A DNA stretch of 64,000 nucleotides, from contig JBNKIR010000051.1 in NCBI GenBank assembly GCA_050290785.1, positions 1-64,000 of the forward strand, in the 5' to 3' direction. The notes beneath the pieces were generated by a model. It had not been told where the DNA came from. It saw nothing but the letters and a program-made list of their open reading frames with translations, and did not search any database. Positions 1 to 7,243 of this stretch are shown in pieces; position 1 is the first letter of the stretch, and the number at the start of each line of letters is the position of its first letter. The position numbers and the translations under genes were made by a program. The stretch is from JAAGZL01 sp050290785 (GTDB lineage: Bacteria > Pseudomonadota > Gammaproteobacteria > Chromatiales > Chromatiaceae).

Positions 1-9
1 AAGAGATCG

Positions 10-803
10 GGGTCAGTGTAAAAACTCATTTAAATGATAAGTAAGTTTTAGTTATAGTAGCCTGACAATAGAGTTATCAAGGAAGATAAATGGCTAGATT
101 ACCAAGGCTTTGTTTGCCAGGGATTCCTCAACACATTATTCAGCGTGGTACAAATAGGCAACCATGTTTTGCTGCAGAGGAAGATTTTGCCGCTTATGCA
201 CATTGGTTGGATGAGTGCGCCAGAAAGTACGCGGTCTCTATCCATGCCTGGGTGTTAATGACCAATCATGTGCATCTATTGGTGACGCCATCAACATTAG
301 ATGGTACTTCAAAGATGATGCAGACGCTTGGTCGTTATTACGTCCGATATTTCAATAATACTTATCGGCGTACTGGAACGTTATGGGAAGGGCGCTTTAA
401 GTCATGTGTTATAGATGAGGAGAATTATCTCCTGGTATGTCAAAGGTATATTGAACTTAATCCGGTGAGGGCAGGTATGGTGTCGGCTCCTGAGGATTAT
501 CGTTGGTCAAGCTATCGAGCTAATGGGTTGGGGAAGCATATAGATATGTGGACTCCTCACTATATTTATCAAAGTCTAGGCAAGACAGTTGAAGAGCGCA
601 CAAGGGCCTATTGTAATTTGTTTGTAGGGCATTTTGATTCTGAAATGTTGAGCAGGATAAGAGATGCAGCCAACCAAGGAATGGTGCTTGGTAATGACAG
701 GTTTAGAAAGGAGATTGAATTGTTGAGCGGTCGCAGGGTTACAGGTCTAAAGCCCGGTCCAAAACCAAAGAGGAACGGGGGTGTAGAATTTTTACACTGA
801 CCC
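10..803 (+). mobile_element. RAYT transposase unit with 15-bp inverted ends
   Basis: The sequence GGGTCAGTGTAAAAA at 10-24 recurs as its exact reverse complement at 789-803, so the transposase gene is bracketed by perfect 15-bp inverted repeats. The stop codon of the gene (798-800) lies inside the right repeat. The unit ends 18 bp from the 3' end of a tRNA gene. Y1/HUH enzymes do not normally need terminal inverted repeats, so these ends may instead be REP-like palindrome halves recognised by the enzyme. No target-site duplication can be judged because only 9 bp lie to the left. Confidence 0.7.
90..800 (+). CDS. REP-associated tyrosine transposase (Y1_Tnp, IS200-like)
   Basis: A 236-residue protein of the RAYT branch of Y1 transposases. 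These single-strand endonucleases cut and join DNA at REP palindromes through a covalent tyrosine link. The metal-binding HUH motif is His60-Val-His62 in the context TNHVHLLV, and the likely catalytic tyrosine is Tyr120 in the RAYT signature CQRYIELNPVRAG. Length and motifs are complete, so it may be active. The ATG follows an AAGGAAG-type ribosome site. The gene is clearly more AT-rich than the flagellar genes beside it, consistent with acquisition. Palindromic REP-type repeats occur 3 kb away (3756-4031) and could be its substrates, which is inference. Confidence 0.9.
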   Translation: MARLPRLCLPGIPQHIIQRGTNRQPCFAAEEDFAAYAHWLDECARKYAVSIHAWVLMTNHVHLLVTPSTLDGTSKMMQTLGRYYVRYFNNTYRRTGTLWEGRFKSCVIDEENYLLVCQRYIELNPVRAGMVSAPEDYRWSSYRANGLGKHIDMWTPHYIYQSLGKTVEERTRAYCNLFVGHFDSEMLSRIRDAANQGMVLGNDRFRKEIELLSGRRVTGLKPGPKPKRNGGVEFLH

Positions 804-821
804 TAAATTACCTAATTTAAA

Positions 822-897
<76 letters not shown>

Positions 898-982
898 GAT
901 AGGTTGGTATTCTAGCACCGGTTGATGATCGTCCGCCAATATTTAGGTGTTATCCTGCGAGAACAGGGATAGGGTCTGTCGA

Positions 983-1468
983 TCAGGCCTTGGTATGCAG
1001 GTTGTTTGATTTGTTGTACTGGGTCTGACCCTGCTGGCTGTAGGTGCCGGTCAGTCCATCTTTGCCGCTTAGTATATCCAGCGCCTGTTTCACCCTGCGT
1101 TGTCCGATGGCAATGATGTTGCCATTGATCTCATTTTGGCGTTGCAGCTGCTTGGCGATGCTCTTCAGTTCGTTCCAATTTGCCTGCAGTTGGCTATCTG
1201 GTCCTATAGCCGTGACTGCTTCCTCTATCCCATGTTCGTCTGCGCTCAGTCCCAGTTCCTGTAGCAACCTGTTACGTCCGTTTATGTTCTGCTCCATAAG
1301 ACGCATATGTTCCAGTTTACTGGTGCTGGCGGATTTTATGGCGTCCGGGTCTCCTGCGTTCAGAACTTCATGCTCGCTTTTAAGCAGGTCGAGCATGGTC
1401 CTGGCCATCTCTAGCTCGGCGGCGATGAGTGAGGATAGCACCCCTCTCTGTTCATGAGTCAGTTGCAT
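983..1468 (-). CDS. flgN: Flagellar export chaperone FlgN
   Basis: A 161-residue, mostly helical protein with the FlgN family pattern: long N-terminal helices rich in Leu/Glu and a Gln/Asn-rich C-terminus. FlgN binds the C-terminal helices of the hook-filament junction proteins FlgK and FlgL in the cytoplasm and delivers them to the flagellar type III export gate. It lies 8 bp downstream of flgM on the same strand, the usual flgM-flgN pair, and is probably transcribed from the sigma-28-type promoter ahead of flgM. Both clients, flgK and flgL, are in this window (11.9-15.1 kb). The assignment rests on length, composition and context more than on single residues. Confidence 0.88.
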   Translation of the reverse strand: MQLTHEQRGVLSSLIAAELEMARTMLDLLKSEHEVLNAGDPDAIKSASTSKLEHMRLMEQNINGRNRLLQELGLSADEHGIEEAVTAIGPDSQLQANWNELKSIAKQLQRQNEINGNIIAIGQRRVKQALDILSGKDGLTGTYSQQGQTQYNKSNNLHTKA

Positions 1469-1476
1469 GCAGTTGA

Positions 1477-1797
1477 TCAGGCTACGAAGCTCTTTTCCAT
1501 TTCCACAAGGTTACTGGCTGCGTTTGCCTCGTTTATCTCAAGAGTGCCGGTCGCCAGTGCGCGCTGTACGTCAGATACCCTTTGCACATCTACCACCGGG
1601 ATATCTGCGATCCTGTCTTCCAGGGCGCGCAACTGCATTGCGGACGAGGTCAGGCTTACCCTGTCGTCTCCGCCACCGCTTGGAGAAGATGCAGGGGCCT
1701 TCTGGCTGCCGCTGTTTGAGGTGGTAGCGGTAACGCTGCTTTTATCTCCAGTATCCTGGATCGGTTTACCCGGTACACCACTGATTTCAATTGTCAT
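1477..1797 (-). CDS. flgM: Anti-sigma-28 factor FlgM
   Basis: A 106-residue protein. The N-terminus (MTIEISGVPGKPI) is the short Pro/Gly start typical of FlgM, followed by a Ser/Thr/Gly-rich disordered linker to about residue 45. The C-terminal half (about 46-106) holds the sigma-binding helices, including DRVSLTSSAMQLRALE and ALATGTLEINEANAA. FlgM holds FliA (sigma-28) inactive until the hook is finished and is then exported through the flagellum, which releases late gene expression. The gene is read towards flgN and has its own sigma-28-type promoter 41 bp upstream, the usual negative feedback arrangement. fliA itself is not in the window. Confidence 0.93.
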   Translation of the reverse strand: MTIEISGVPGKPIQDTGDKSSVTATTSNSGSQKAPASSPSGGGDDRVSLTSSAMQLRALEDRIADIPVVDVQRVSDVQRALATGTLEINEANAASNLVEMEKSFVA

Positions 1798-1837
1798 AAT
1801 ACACCTGCGTTAGTTCGTTTCTATCCATACACTCGTT

Positions 1838-1864
1838 TTATCGGCAATCGCTTTTTGGACTTTA
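1838..1864 (-). promoter_or_regulatory. Sigma-28 (FliA) promoter of flgM-flgN
   Basis: Read on the minus strand the sequence is TAAAGTCC, 11 nt, GCCGATAA. The -10 element matches the FliA consensus GCCGATAA at all eight positions, the -35 matches TAAAGTTT at six of eight, and the spacing is exact. The predicted start of transcription lies about 30 nt before the flgM ATG. Confidence 0.85.
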
Positions 1865-1922
1865 ACCAATTAAGGATTCTTATGCGTATTTTTGCCAAAA
1901 AGTTGCGAACCTAGTTCACATT

Positions 1923-2681
1923 TTACATAGGCACTTCAACTATTCCAGGGGCGATGACCTTGGCGTCTATCTCCTTGTTGGAACTTTCGTTCCTGACCCG
2001 AATAATCTGGCCCAGACTTCCATTTTGCAACGCCTTGCCCATCATACGAACCTGCACGGTCGTGTTGCTCGCCTGTATGAGGACCCTGGTGTTGCGTTTC
2101 ACCGTAAGAGGCACATCAAGCTGATATGGGGTAAGCACCTGGTTGCGGCGTACCCTTTGGCGCAGCTTTTTACCGACAGCCGCTTGCGTGTCTTCTAAAA
2201 ATCCACGATGCAGCCGAGCAATATCCCGCCGTTCCATGGTTATATCGTCTGGTCCCAGGATGGTGCCACGGGCCATCCCCCTCTTTGCCACCACTATCTC
2301 CGCCATTACTTTGACGGAAACGGGGACAAACAGACTCCATGGGGTTGTTCCGTTACACCTCACGCCCACTGTGATATTGCCCATGCCTATCTTCCCCTGT
2401 GGGGTATAACTTTCCAGCGGTTGATCACACCGCATGAGCCGTAAACGGCTGTCCAGGCGTCCCACCTCTACTTCAGGTGGGGAAGGGTAATCCCCGCTTT
2501 GGTCAAGTATATGCTGGCGTGCGGCCTCCATGATGCTTGCATGGGACTGGTAATCGGCCGCAATCGTATCGGACGGCGCTATGGAGCAAAGCAGTACCAT
2601 AAGCCCGGCAAGCAGGGGTGCGTCATAACCGGTTTTGAAGTAATCTAAGATCATATCTAGCCGCTGTTTTACCAAATTCAC
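1923..2681 (-). CDS. flgA: Flagellar P-ring assembly chaperone FlgA
   Basis: A periplasmic chaperone needed to assemble the FlgI P ring around the rod. Residues 10-42 form a signal peptide with a hydrophobic core (LLAGLMVLLCSIA). The C-terminal half carries the SAF-like FlgA domain, with VAKRGMARGTILGPDDI and the closing V(V/I)xAPGIVEVP motif. The coordinates use the first in-frame start, a GTG. A sigma-54-type site at 2692-2707 would start transcription close to that GTG, so the ATG at 2654, which begins directly before the signal peptide, is the better biological start. The gene is divergent from cheR, as in Pseudomonas, but cheV, usually found between them, is absent. Confidence 0.9.
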   Translation of the reverse strand: MNLVKQRLDMILDYFKTGYDAPLLAGLMVLLCSIAPSDTIAADYQSHASIMEAARQHILDQSGDYPSPPEVEVGRLDSRLRLMRCDQPLESYTPQGKIGMGNITVGVRCNGTTPWSLFVPVSVKVMAEIVVAKRGMARGTILGPDDITMERRDIARLHRGFLEDTQAAVGKKLRQRVRRNQVLTPYQLDVPLTVKRNTRVLIQASNTTVQVRMMGKALQNGSLGQIIRVRNESSNKEIDAKVIAPGIVEVPM

Positions 2682-2691
2682 CTATACTGCA

Positions 2692-2707
2692 TGCAAGTGA
2701 TATGCCA
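2692..2707 (-). promoter_or_regulatory. Sigma-54 (RpoN) type promoter for flgA
   Basis: The minus strand reads TGGCATATCACTTGCA. This has the GG and GC dinucleotides exactly 10 nt apart and a -12 element (TTGCA) matching the RpoN consensus. It implies transcription starting at about 2682, just before flgA, and it fits the known sigma-54/FleQ-type control of middle flagellar genes. Confidence 0.65.
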
Positions 2708-2732
2708 GTAATATAGTAGGGGATCTGCCGGT

Positions 2733-2759
2733 TAAAGTAATAGTACCGGTTGCCGCTAT
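2733..2759 (+). promoter_or_regulatory. Sigma-28 (FliA) promoter for cheR
   Basis: The plus strand reads TAAAGTAA, 11 nt, GCCGCTAT. Six of eight positions match in each FliA element and the spacing is exact. It lies about 120 bp upstream of cheR, leaving a long leader. It sits 25 bp from the oppositely directed sigma-54-type site for flgA, so the two flagellar classes share one short divergent control region. Confidence 0.7.
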
Positions 2760-2881
2760 AGCCTGGGCGGGTCAATTTTCTGGGCAGGCGATGTCAGAAA
2801 TACTAAAAGTCGGCGATGGTATAGGGTCGCCAGTTGGGGCAGACGGTAGCGCAAGAACGTCAACAACAAACGGAATAGATA

Positions 2882-3715
2882 GTGGTACAAAACAATATGC
2901 TTGGTCCAGGAGAATATGAGGCATTCCAGAAGTATCTGCAGGACGCGTGTGGAATAGTCCTGGGTCACGGCAAGGAGTATCTGGTCACCAGTCGCCTCTC
3001 ATCTCTGCTGCAGTCCAATAACATAAAGACAGTAGGTGAGCTCTTACGGCAGTTGAGTAAGGCAAGCAGTAAAGATCTGCAGGTGAGTATCATCGATGCC
3101 ATGACCACCAATGAGACTTTCTGGTTTCGTGATATGCCCCACTATCAGCTGCTGATCGATCAGATCTTTCCTGAGGCAGAGTCAAAGCCGGGCCGCTCCA
3201 TGCGTATCTGGTCTGCCGCCTGCTCTTCCGGCCAGGAGCCCTATAACATCAGTATGACGGTACAGAAATATATAACCTCCAATCCAGGGCGTCTGGCTGG
3301 CGGGGTGGATATTGTCGGTACAGATATATCCAGCAGGGTGTTGGAGGAGGCGAAAAGGGGTATATATTGCGGCATATCCGCATCGCGCGGGCTCAGTGCG
3401 GAGCAGGCCAAACGTTTTTTTATCCCCCGGGATGACTGTATTGAGGTACGGCCGGAGATACGTAAGCGCGTCTCTTTTCGCTATCACAACATGACTGAGA
3501 GCTATGCCCTCATGGGTCGTTTTGATGTCATCTTCTGTAGAAATGTCCTGATCTATTTCTCTGCCGAAAAGAAGGCGGATATCATCGCGCGCATGGCCCG
3601 TGTCCTAAATCCAAGGGGATATCTCTTCCTCGGCTCCACCGAGTCACTTGCCGCCCACTCCGATCTGTTCGAGATGGTCAACAAAAACGGCGGTATCGTT
3701 TACCGTCTGAAATAG
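2882..3715 (+). CDS. cheR: Chemotaxis protein methyltransferase CheR
   Basis: A 277-residue S-adenosylmethionine-dependent enzyme that methylates glutamate side chains of chemoreceptors during adaptation. Residues about 10-75 form the helical N-terminal domain. The catalytic domain follows, with TTNETFWFRD near 75-84 and the cofactor loop IWSAACSSGQEPYNISM near 109-125. The FCRNVLIYFS motif and the C-terminal GxLFLGSTES segment are present. The start used is GTG 2882. ATG 2897, six codons in, is possible and neither has a strong ribosome site. A sigma-28-type promoter precedes it. No receptor, cheB or cheA is in the window. Confidence 0.93.
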   Translation: MVQNNMLGPGEYEAFQKYLQDACGIVLGHGKEYLVTSRLSSLLQSNNIKTVGELLRQLSKASSKDLQVSIIDAMTTNETFWFRDMPHYQLLIDQIFPEAESKPGRSMRIWSAACSSGQEPYNISMTVQKYITSNPGRLAGGVDIVGTDISSRVLEEAKRGIYCGISASRGLSAEQAKRFFIPRDDCIEVRPEIRKRVSFRYHNMTESYALMGRFDVIFCRNVLIYFSAEKKADIIARMARVLNPRGYLFLGSTESLAAHSDLFEMVNKNGGIVYRLK

Positions 3716-3755
3716 CCATACCGTAGGTGTTTTGCCCTCTGGTCGATAGGCGATT

Positions 3756-3781
3756 CATCGTCCGCGGGAGCGGGCTCCTAC
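3756..3781. repeat. REP-like repeat, copy A
   Basis: A 26-bp sequence containing the imperfect palindrome GGAGCGGGCTCC, present again without change at 4006-4031, exactly 250 bp further on. The reverse strand begins GTAGGAGCCCGCTCCCGCG, resembling REP families of Pseudomonas and Xanthomonas that start with GTAGGAGC. Confidence 0.75.
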
Positions 3782-3829
3782 ACCCAGTGCAGCTCATTCC
3801 AACAATATCTAACTAAGCTTTGATTAATC

Positions 3830-3898
3830 CGTCATTCCCGCGTAGGCGGGAATCTATATGTTTGATATTACTGGATCCCCGCCTACGCGGGGATGACG
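3830..3898. repeat. BIME-like pair of facing palindromes
   Basis: Two related palindromes face each other across an 18-bp spacer. Positions 3830-3854 contain ATTCCCGCGTAGGCGGGAAT, and 3873-3898 contain ATCCCCGCCTACGCGGGGAT followed by GACG. The outer ends CGTCAT and ATGACG are also complementary, so the whole 69 bp can form either two small hairpins or one long one. The form ATTCCC-N8-GGGAAT equals the widespread dRS3/REP-type repeat found between genes of many proteobacteria. Confidence 0.8.
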
Positions 3899-4005
3899 TA
3901 TTTGTCTTGGCAGGCAGCATGGACGTAGGCCGAAAACCAGGAAGAGCCGCCATTCCGGATGCGTTGCACTCCATACCGGATACGGGCAATGGTCCAAAGG
4001 CGGCA

Positions 4006-4031
4006 CATCGTCCGCGGGAGCGGGCTCCTAC
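4006..4031. repeat. REP-like repeat, copy B
   Basis: Identical over 26 bp to 3756-3781, in the same orientation. With copy A it brackets the facing palindromes at 3830-3898. Confidence 0.75.
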
Positions 4032-4227
4032 CCTGCCTCCAATCTGACTAAACATTGCCGCCTATGCGGACGCAGCTTGCCGCGTGGGCGGCCGCAATCA
4101 ACCCCTGTTATTGCCTGAATCGGCGCTATCCTGAGTGGGTACGCATAATTTTTGTCTGTAAAAATATGTTAGTTATTCAATGAGATAGGATATTTTAGGG
4201 TGTTCATATCCGGTCGTCTGGCCAAGT

Positions 4228-4244
4228 TTGGCATGAAGCCTGCT
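4228..4244 (+). promoter_or_regulatory. Sigma-54 (RpoN) type promoter for the flgB operon
   Basis: The sequence TTGGCATGAAGCCTGCT has GG and GC exactly 10 nt apart, with TTGGCA at -24 and a CTGCT -12 element. Transcription would start near 4256, 28 bp before flgB. RpoN control of the flgBCDE group is established in Pseudomonas and Vibrio. Confidence 0.7.
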
Positions 4245-4283
4245 CTATGGGGGGTAAGAGAATACGTCCGGAGTAGGTAAACG

Positions 4284-4670
4284 ATGAAACTAGATCAGGT
4301 ATTTGGCATCCACGAACAGGCCCTGAAGCTGAGGGCCAGACGCGCCGAGGTGCTGGCGGGCAACATCGCCAATGTGGATACCCCGGGATACAAGGCCAGG
4401 GATTTCGACTTTCACAGCATGCTGCAGCAAGAGGTCGGTTCGGCCCAGCGCCTTGTCACCACCAACTCCAGACACATCCAGACAGATACGGGGATAGTCC
4501 CGTCGGGCCAGATGGGGTATCGGGTTCCTAGTCAGCCCAGCCTCGATGGCAACACGGTCGATTCCCAGTTGGAGCACGCTGCATTTGCCAGCAATGCCAT
4601 GGAGTATCAGGCCAGCCTGCGTTTTGTATCCGGTCAGATCAAGACCTTAATGACGGCAATCAAGGGTTAA
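4284..4670 (+). CDS. flgB: Flagellar proximal rod protein FlgB
   Basis: A 128-residue rod subunit that joins the MS ring to the rest of the rod. It begins with the D0 helix shared by axial proteins, including the AxNIANVDTPGYKARDFDF motif near residues 27-45, and ends with a helix carrying a YQASLRFVSGQIKTL segment. The length is normal for the family. A short gap of 5 bp separates it from flgC. It is the first gene of a plus-strand run of eleven hook-basal-body genes that reaches flgL. Confidence 0.95.
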   Translation: MKLDQVFGIHEQALKLRARRAEVLAGNIANVDTPGYKARDFDFHSMLQQEVGSAQRLVTTNSRHIQTDTGIVPSGQMGYRVPSQPSLDGNTVDSQLEHAAFASNAMEYQASLRFVSGQIKTLMTAIKG

Positions 4671-4675
4671 TCACT

Positions 4676-5089
4676 ATGTCTATGTTCAAGATTTTCGACA
4701 CGGCCGCTTCCGGTATGAGCGCCCAGAGTCTGCGTCTGAATCTGGTGGCCAGCAATATGGCCAATGTGGATGCCATCAGCAGCAGCATGGATCAGACCTA
4801 TCGGGCACGTCAGCCGGTATTCAGATCCATGCTGAACCAGCTGAATCCGAATGATCCGGCAGTAGGTGTGCGTTTGGTCGGGGTGTTGGAGAGCCAGGCC
4901 CCGTTACAGATGGAGTATGCGCCGGATCATCCGCAGGCCAACGACGATGGATACATATTCCGCTCCAACGTAAACATGGTGGAGGAGATGGCGAATATGA
5001 TCTCCGCCTCCCGCTCTTATCAAAGTAACGTTGAAGTGGTCAACGCCACAAAACAGTTGATGTCAGCAACCCTGCGAATGGGTGAATAA
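4676..5089 (+). CDS. flgC: Flagellar proximal rod protein FlgC
   Basis: A 137-residue rod subunit. The N-terminal axial motif (FDTAASGMSAQSLRLNLVASNMANVDA) lies at about residues 7-33, and the C-terminal helix has VEEMANMISASRSYQSNVEVVNATK. Two axial helices framing a small middle domain are the usual FlgC plan. It follows flgB by 5 bp and is followed by a strongly structured 82-bp spacer before flgD. Confidence 0.95.
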   Translation: MSMFKIFDTAASGMSAQSLRLNLVASNMANVDAISSSMDQTYRARQPVFRSMLNQLNPNDPAVGVRLVGVLESQAPLQMEYAPDHPQANDDGYIFRSNVNMVEEMANMISASRSYQSNVEVVNATKQLMSATLRMGE

Positions 5090-5099
5090 ATCGCCGGGA

Positions 5100-5152
5100 G
5101 CGATTTTTCGCGATCGAAGTGAGCCCGAAAGGGCGAGGTCCAGGGAAGGACC
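5100..5152 (+). promoter_or_regulatory. Row of three hairpins in the flgC-flgD leader
   Basis: Three separate stem-loops can be read: GCGA/TCGC around TTTT (5100-5111), GCCC/GGGC around a GAAA tetraloop (5123-5134), and GGTCC/GGACC around AGGGAA (5137-5152). GAG or CGAG triplets separate the stems. The flgD ribosome site AGGAG (5161-5165) follows immediately. There is no terminating U-run, so a role in mRNA processing or in setting FlgD translation is likelier than termination; this is inference. Confidence 0.5.
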
Positions 5153-5171
5153 GAGCAATTAGGAGATAACA

Positions 5172-5846
5172 ATGAGTGTAGTTAATAATGATACCGATCT
5201 TTATACCGCCCTGGGTCTGTCCAGAGAGCTGGAGCAGACTAAAGATAACACCCTGGCGATGGAGGATTTCCTGGAGCTGATGGTGACCGAACTCACCCAT
5301 CAGGATCCATTCAAACCGATGGAAAACTCCGAGATGGCGAGCCAGATATCCCAGTTCGCGACTGTGTCCGGTATTGAGGATCTGAATAGTTCATTTACCG
5401 ATCTCTCCGATACTCTGATATCAGAGCAGACCATACAGGCGGCGAACCTGGTCGGGCACGATGTCCTTGCCCCCATCAGTACCGGCTACCTGTCAAGTGG
5501 CAACACTATTGACGGTGTGATCGGGCTCTACTCTTCCGCCAGCGATGTAACCATCCATGTTTACGACAGCTCCGGCGCCCTGGTGCGGGAAATAGGGCTG
5601 GGGACCAGAGACAAGGGTGAGGTTGCATTCAGCTGGGACGGCATGACCGATGGCGGGGACTACGCCGGGGACGGTGTTTATACCATCACCGCGTCCTCCA
5701 CCCAGGACGGAGAGTCAGTCGTTCCCTACACCCTGATCAAGGCCAAGGTTACCAGTGTAAGCATGGGCGGAGCAGGACAAGAGATGGCCCTGAATCTGGA
5801 GGGGCTTGGACCAATTTCATTCAATGACGTGGCGGAAATCCACTGA
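5172..5846 (+). CDS. flgD: Flagellar hook cap / hook assembly protein FlgD
   Basis: A 224-residue scaffold that caps the growing hook and lets FlgE subunits polymerise. The conserved N-terminal export and capping region carries the family signature FLELMVTELTHQDPFKPMENSEMASQ in pieces around residues 28-57. The C-terminal half shows the Tudor/FlgD-Ig fold with GEVAFSWDGMTDGGDYAGDGVYTI. The start ATG is 7 bp after a strong AGGAG site. It is followed 25 bp later by the hook gene flgE, its functional partner. Confidence 0.95.
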   Translation: MSVVNNDTDLYTALGLSRELEQTKDNTLAMEDFLELMVTELTHQDPFKPMENSEMASQISQFATVSGIEDLNSSFTDLSDTLISEQTIQAANLVGHDVLAPISTGYLSSGNTIDGVIGLYSSASDVTIHVYDSSGALVREIGLGTRDKGEVAFSWDGMTDGGDYAGDGVYTITASSTQDGESVVPYTLIKAKVTSVSMGGAGQEMALNLEGLGPISFNDVAEIH

Positions 5847-5871
5847 TTGAAGCATATAGAGGAGATTACAA

Positions 5872-7179
5872 ATGCCTTTTCGTATAGCACTCAGCGGTCT
5901 TGAAGCCGCAACCACCGACCTGCAGGTAACAGGCCATAATATCGCCAATGCCGGGACCAATGGATTCAAGGAGTCCCGTGCCGAGTTCGCGGATATCTAT
6001 GCCAATTCGGTACAGGACGTAAGCACCACCTCCGCAGGTCGCGGTGTGCGGGTAACCAGGGTGGCGCAACAGTTCAGCCAGGGTAATATCGATTTCACAT
6101 CGAATAACCTGGATTTGGCCATCAACGGCGAGGGCTTCTTCGTACTGGAAGATGCCAGCGGCAATATCTCCTATACCCGCGCCGGCGCCTACAATGCCGA
6201 TCGTGACGGTTATGTGGTCGACCATGCCGGCAACCGGCTGCAGGTGTTCGATAATGATGGGGCCGGCGGCTTCAATACCGGTGCCACCATCGATCTGCAA
6301 CTGCCACTAACATCAGGTACCCCGGCAGCGACTGCGGGGGTTACGGCCGCGCTGAATCTGGATCCGACCAGCACAGCCATTCCTGTCGCCACGGGCTTTG
6401 ATCCGACCAATGCGGCTACCTATGACAACTCCACCTCGACCACCGTATATGACTCACTGGGCGTGGCCCATACCATGACCATGTATTATCGCGAGTCTAC
6501 TACCGACAACAGTTGGCATGTTTGGACCGAGGTCATAGATACAGACGGAACCAGTTTGTTCCTGACACCTAACACACCGGCAGCAGCTCCACCGGCCATT
6601 CCTGCCACCGTACCGGTAGGTCTTCCAGCTGCAGAGCTGAACTTTGGCACCGATGGTACCCTCACTGCTAGCTCAGGAAGTGTCGATGCCACCGGTAACC
6701 TGGCGTTCGCCGCTGAGGCCATAATAGGCGCCGCCAACCTGACTCTTACCTTTGACTACCTTGATACCACCCAGTACGGGGGGGATTTTGCCGTAAATAA
6801 TCTCACCCAGGACGGTTATGCTGCGGGCAGGTTGAGCGGTATCGATATCGATGACACCGGTGTAGTGTATGCGCGCTTTACCAATGGTCAGTCCGAGACC
6901 CTGGGCGAGGTTGCCCTGGCCAAGTTCAACAATCAACAGGGTCTGCGCCAGATCGGCGATACCAGTTGGACCGAGACCTATGATTCAGGCGATGTGCAAC
7001 TCGGTGCGCCAGGCACCTCCAGTCTGGGTCTGATCCAGTCCGGCGGGTTGGAGAACTCTAATGTGGATATCGCCGAGCAGTTGGTGAACCTGATAACGGC
7101 CCAGCGTAACTTCCAGGCCAACGCCCAGGTGATCACCACGGCGGACACCATCACCCAGACCATCATTAACATCAGATAA
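5872..7179 (+). CDS. flgE: Flagellar hook protein FlgE
   Basis: A 435-residue hook subunit. The N-terminal axial domain (LSGLEAATTDLQVTGHNIAN, residues 8-27) and the C-terminal helix (NVDIAEQLVNLITAQRNFQANAQVI) are typical and polymerise into the hook core. The middle is Thr/Ala/Pro-rich, with the FlgE D2 signature TTVYDSLGVAHTMTMYY. Length is average for gammaproteobacterial FlgE. A ribosome site (GAGGAG) lies just upstream. A strong hairpin without a U-run follows the gene. Confidence 0.95.
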   Translation: MPFRIALSGLEAATTDLQVTGHNIANAGTNGFKESRAEFADIYANSVQDVSTTSAGRGVRVTRVAQQFSQGNIDFTSNNLDLAINGEGFFVLEDASGNISYTRAGAYNADRDGYVVDHAGNRLQVFDNDGAGGFNTGATIDLQLPLTSGTPAATAGVTAALNLDPTSTAIPVATGFDPTNAATYDNSTSTTVYDSLGVAHTMTMYYRESTTDNSWHVWTEVIDTDGTSLFLTPNTPAAAPPAIPATVPVGLPAAELNFGTDGTLTASSGSVDATGNLAFAAEAIIGAANLTLTFDYLDTTQYGGDFAVNNLTQDGYAAGRLSGIDIDDTGVVYARFTNGQSETLGEVALAKFNNQQGLRQIGDTSWTETYDSGDVQLGAPGTSSLGLIQSGGLENSNVDIAEQLVNLITAQRNFQANAQVITTADTITQTIINIR

Positions 7180-7188
7180 AGTGATTGA

Positions 7189-7214
7189 GACCGGGGGGCT
7201 CTGTCTCCCCGGTC
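7189..7214 (+). other. Hairpin between flgE and flgF
   Basis: A perfect 8-bp stem GACCGGGG/CCCCGGTC with a 10-nt loop starts 10 bp after the flgE stop. No U-run follows, so it is more likely to protect or process the highly expressed hook message than to end transcription. Confidence 0.55.
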
Positions 7215-7243
7215 CTGATCCCTGACCGAGAACGGGAGTAGAA

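Larger units (their letters stand above)
3716..4227. other. Non-coding gap between cheR and flgB
   Basis: About 510 bp without a credible gene. It holds two identical 26-bp copies of a GC-rich palindromic repeat (3756-3781 and 4006-4031), a pair of facing palindromes (3830-3898), and a GC-rich stretch at 4060-4100 with GCCGCC/GGCGGC complementarity. No remnant of cheV or another chemotaxis gene could be recognised. It ends at the sigma-54-type promoter of flgB. Confidence 0.7.

Noticed and set aside
2701..2919. Open frame after the cheR sigma-28 site, with a 42-codon possible peptide from ATG 2791
   Set aside because: No good ribosome site, low-complexity composition, and it runs into the start of cheR; most likely leader sequence.
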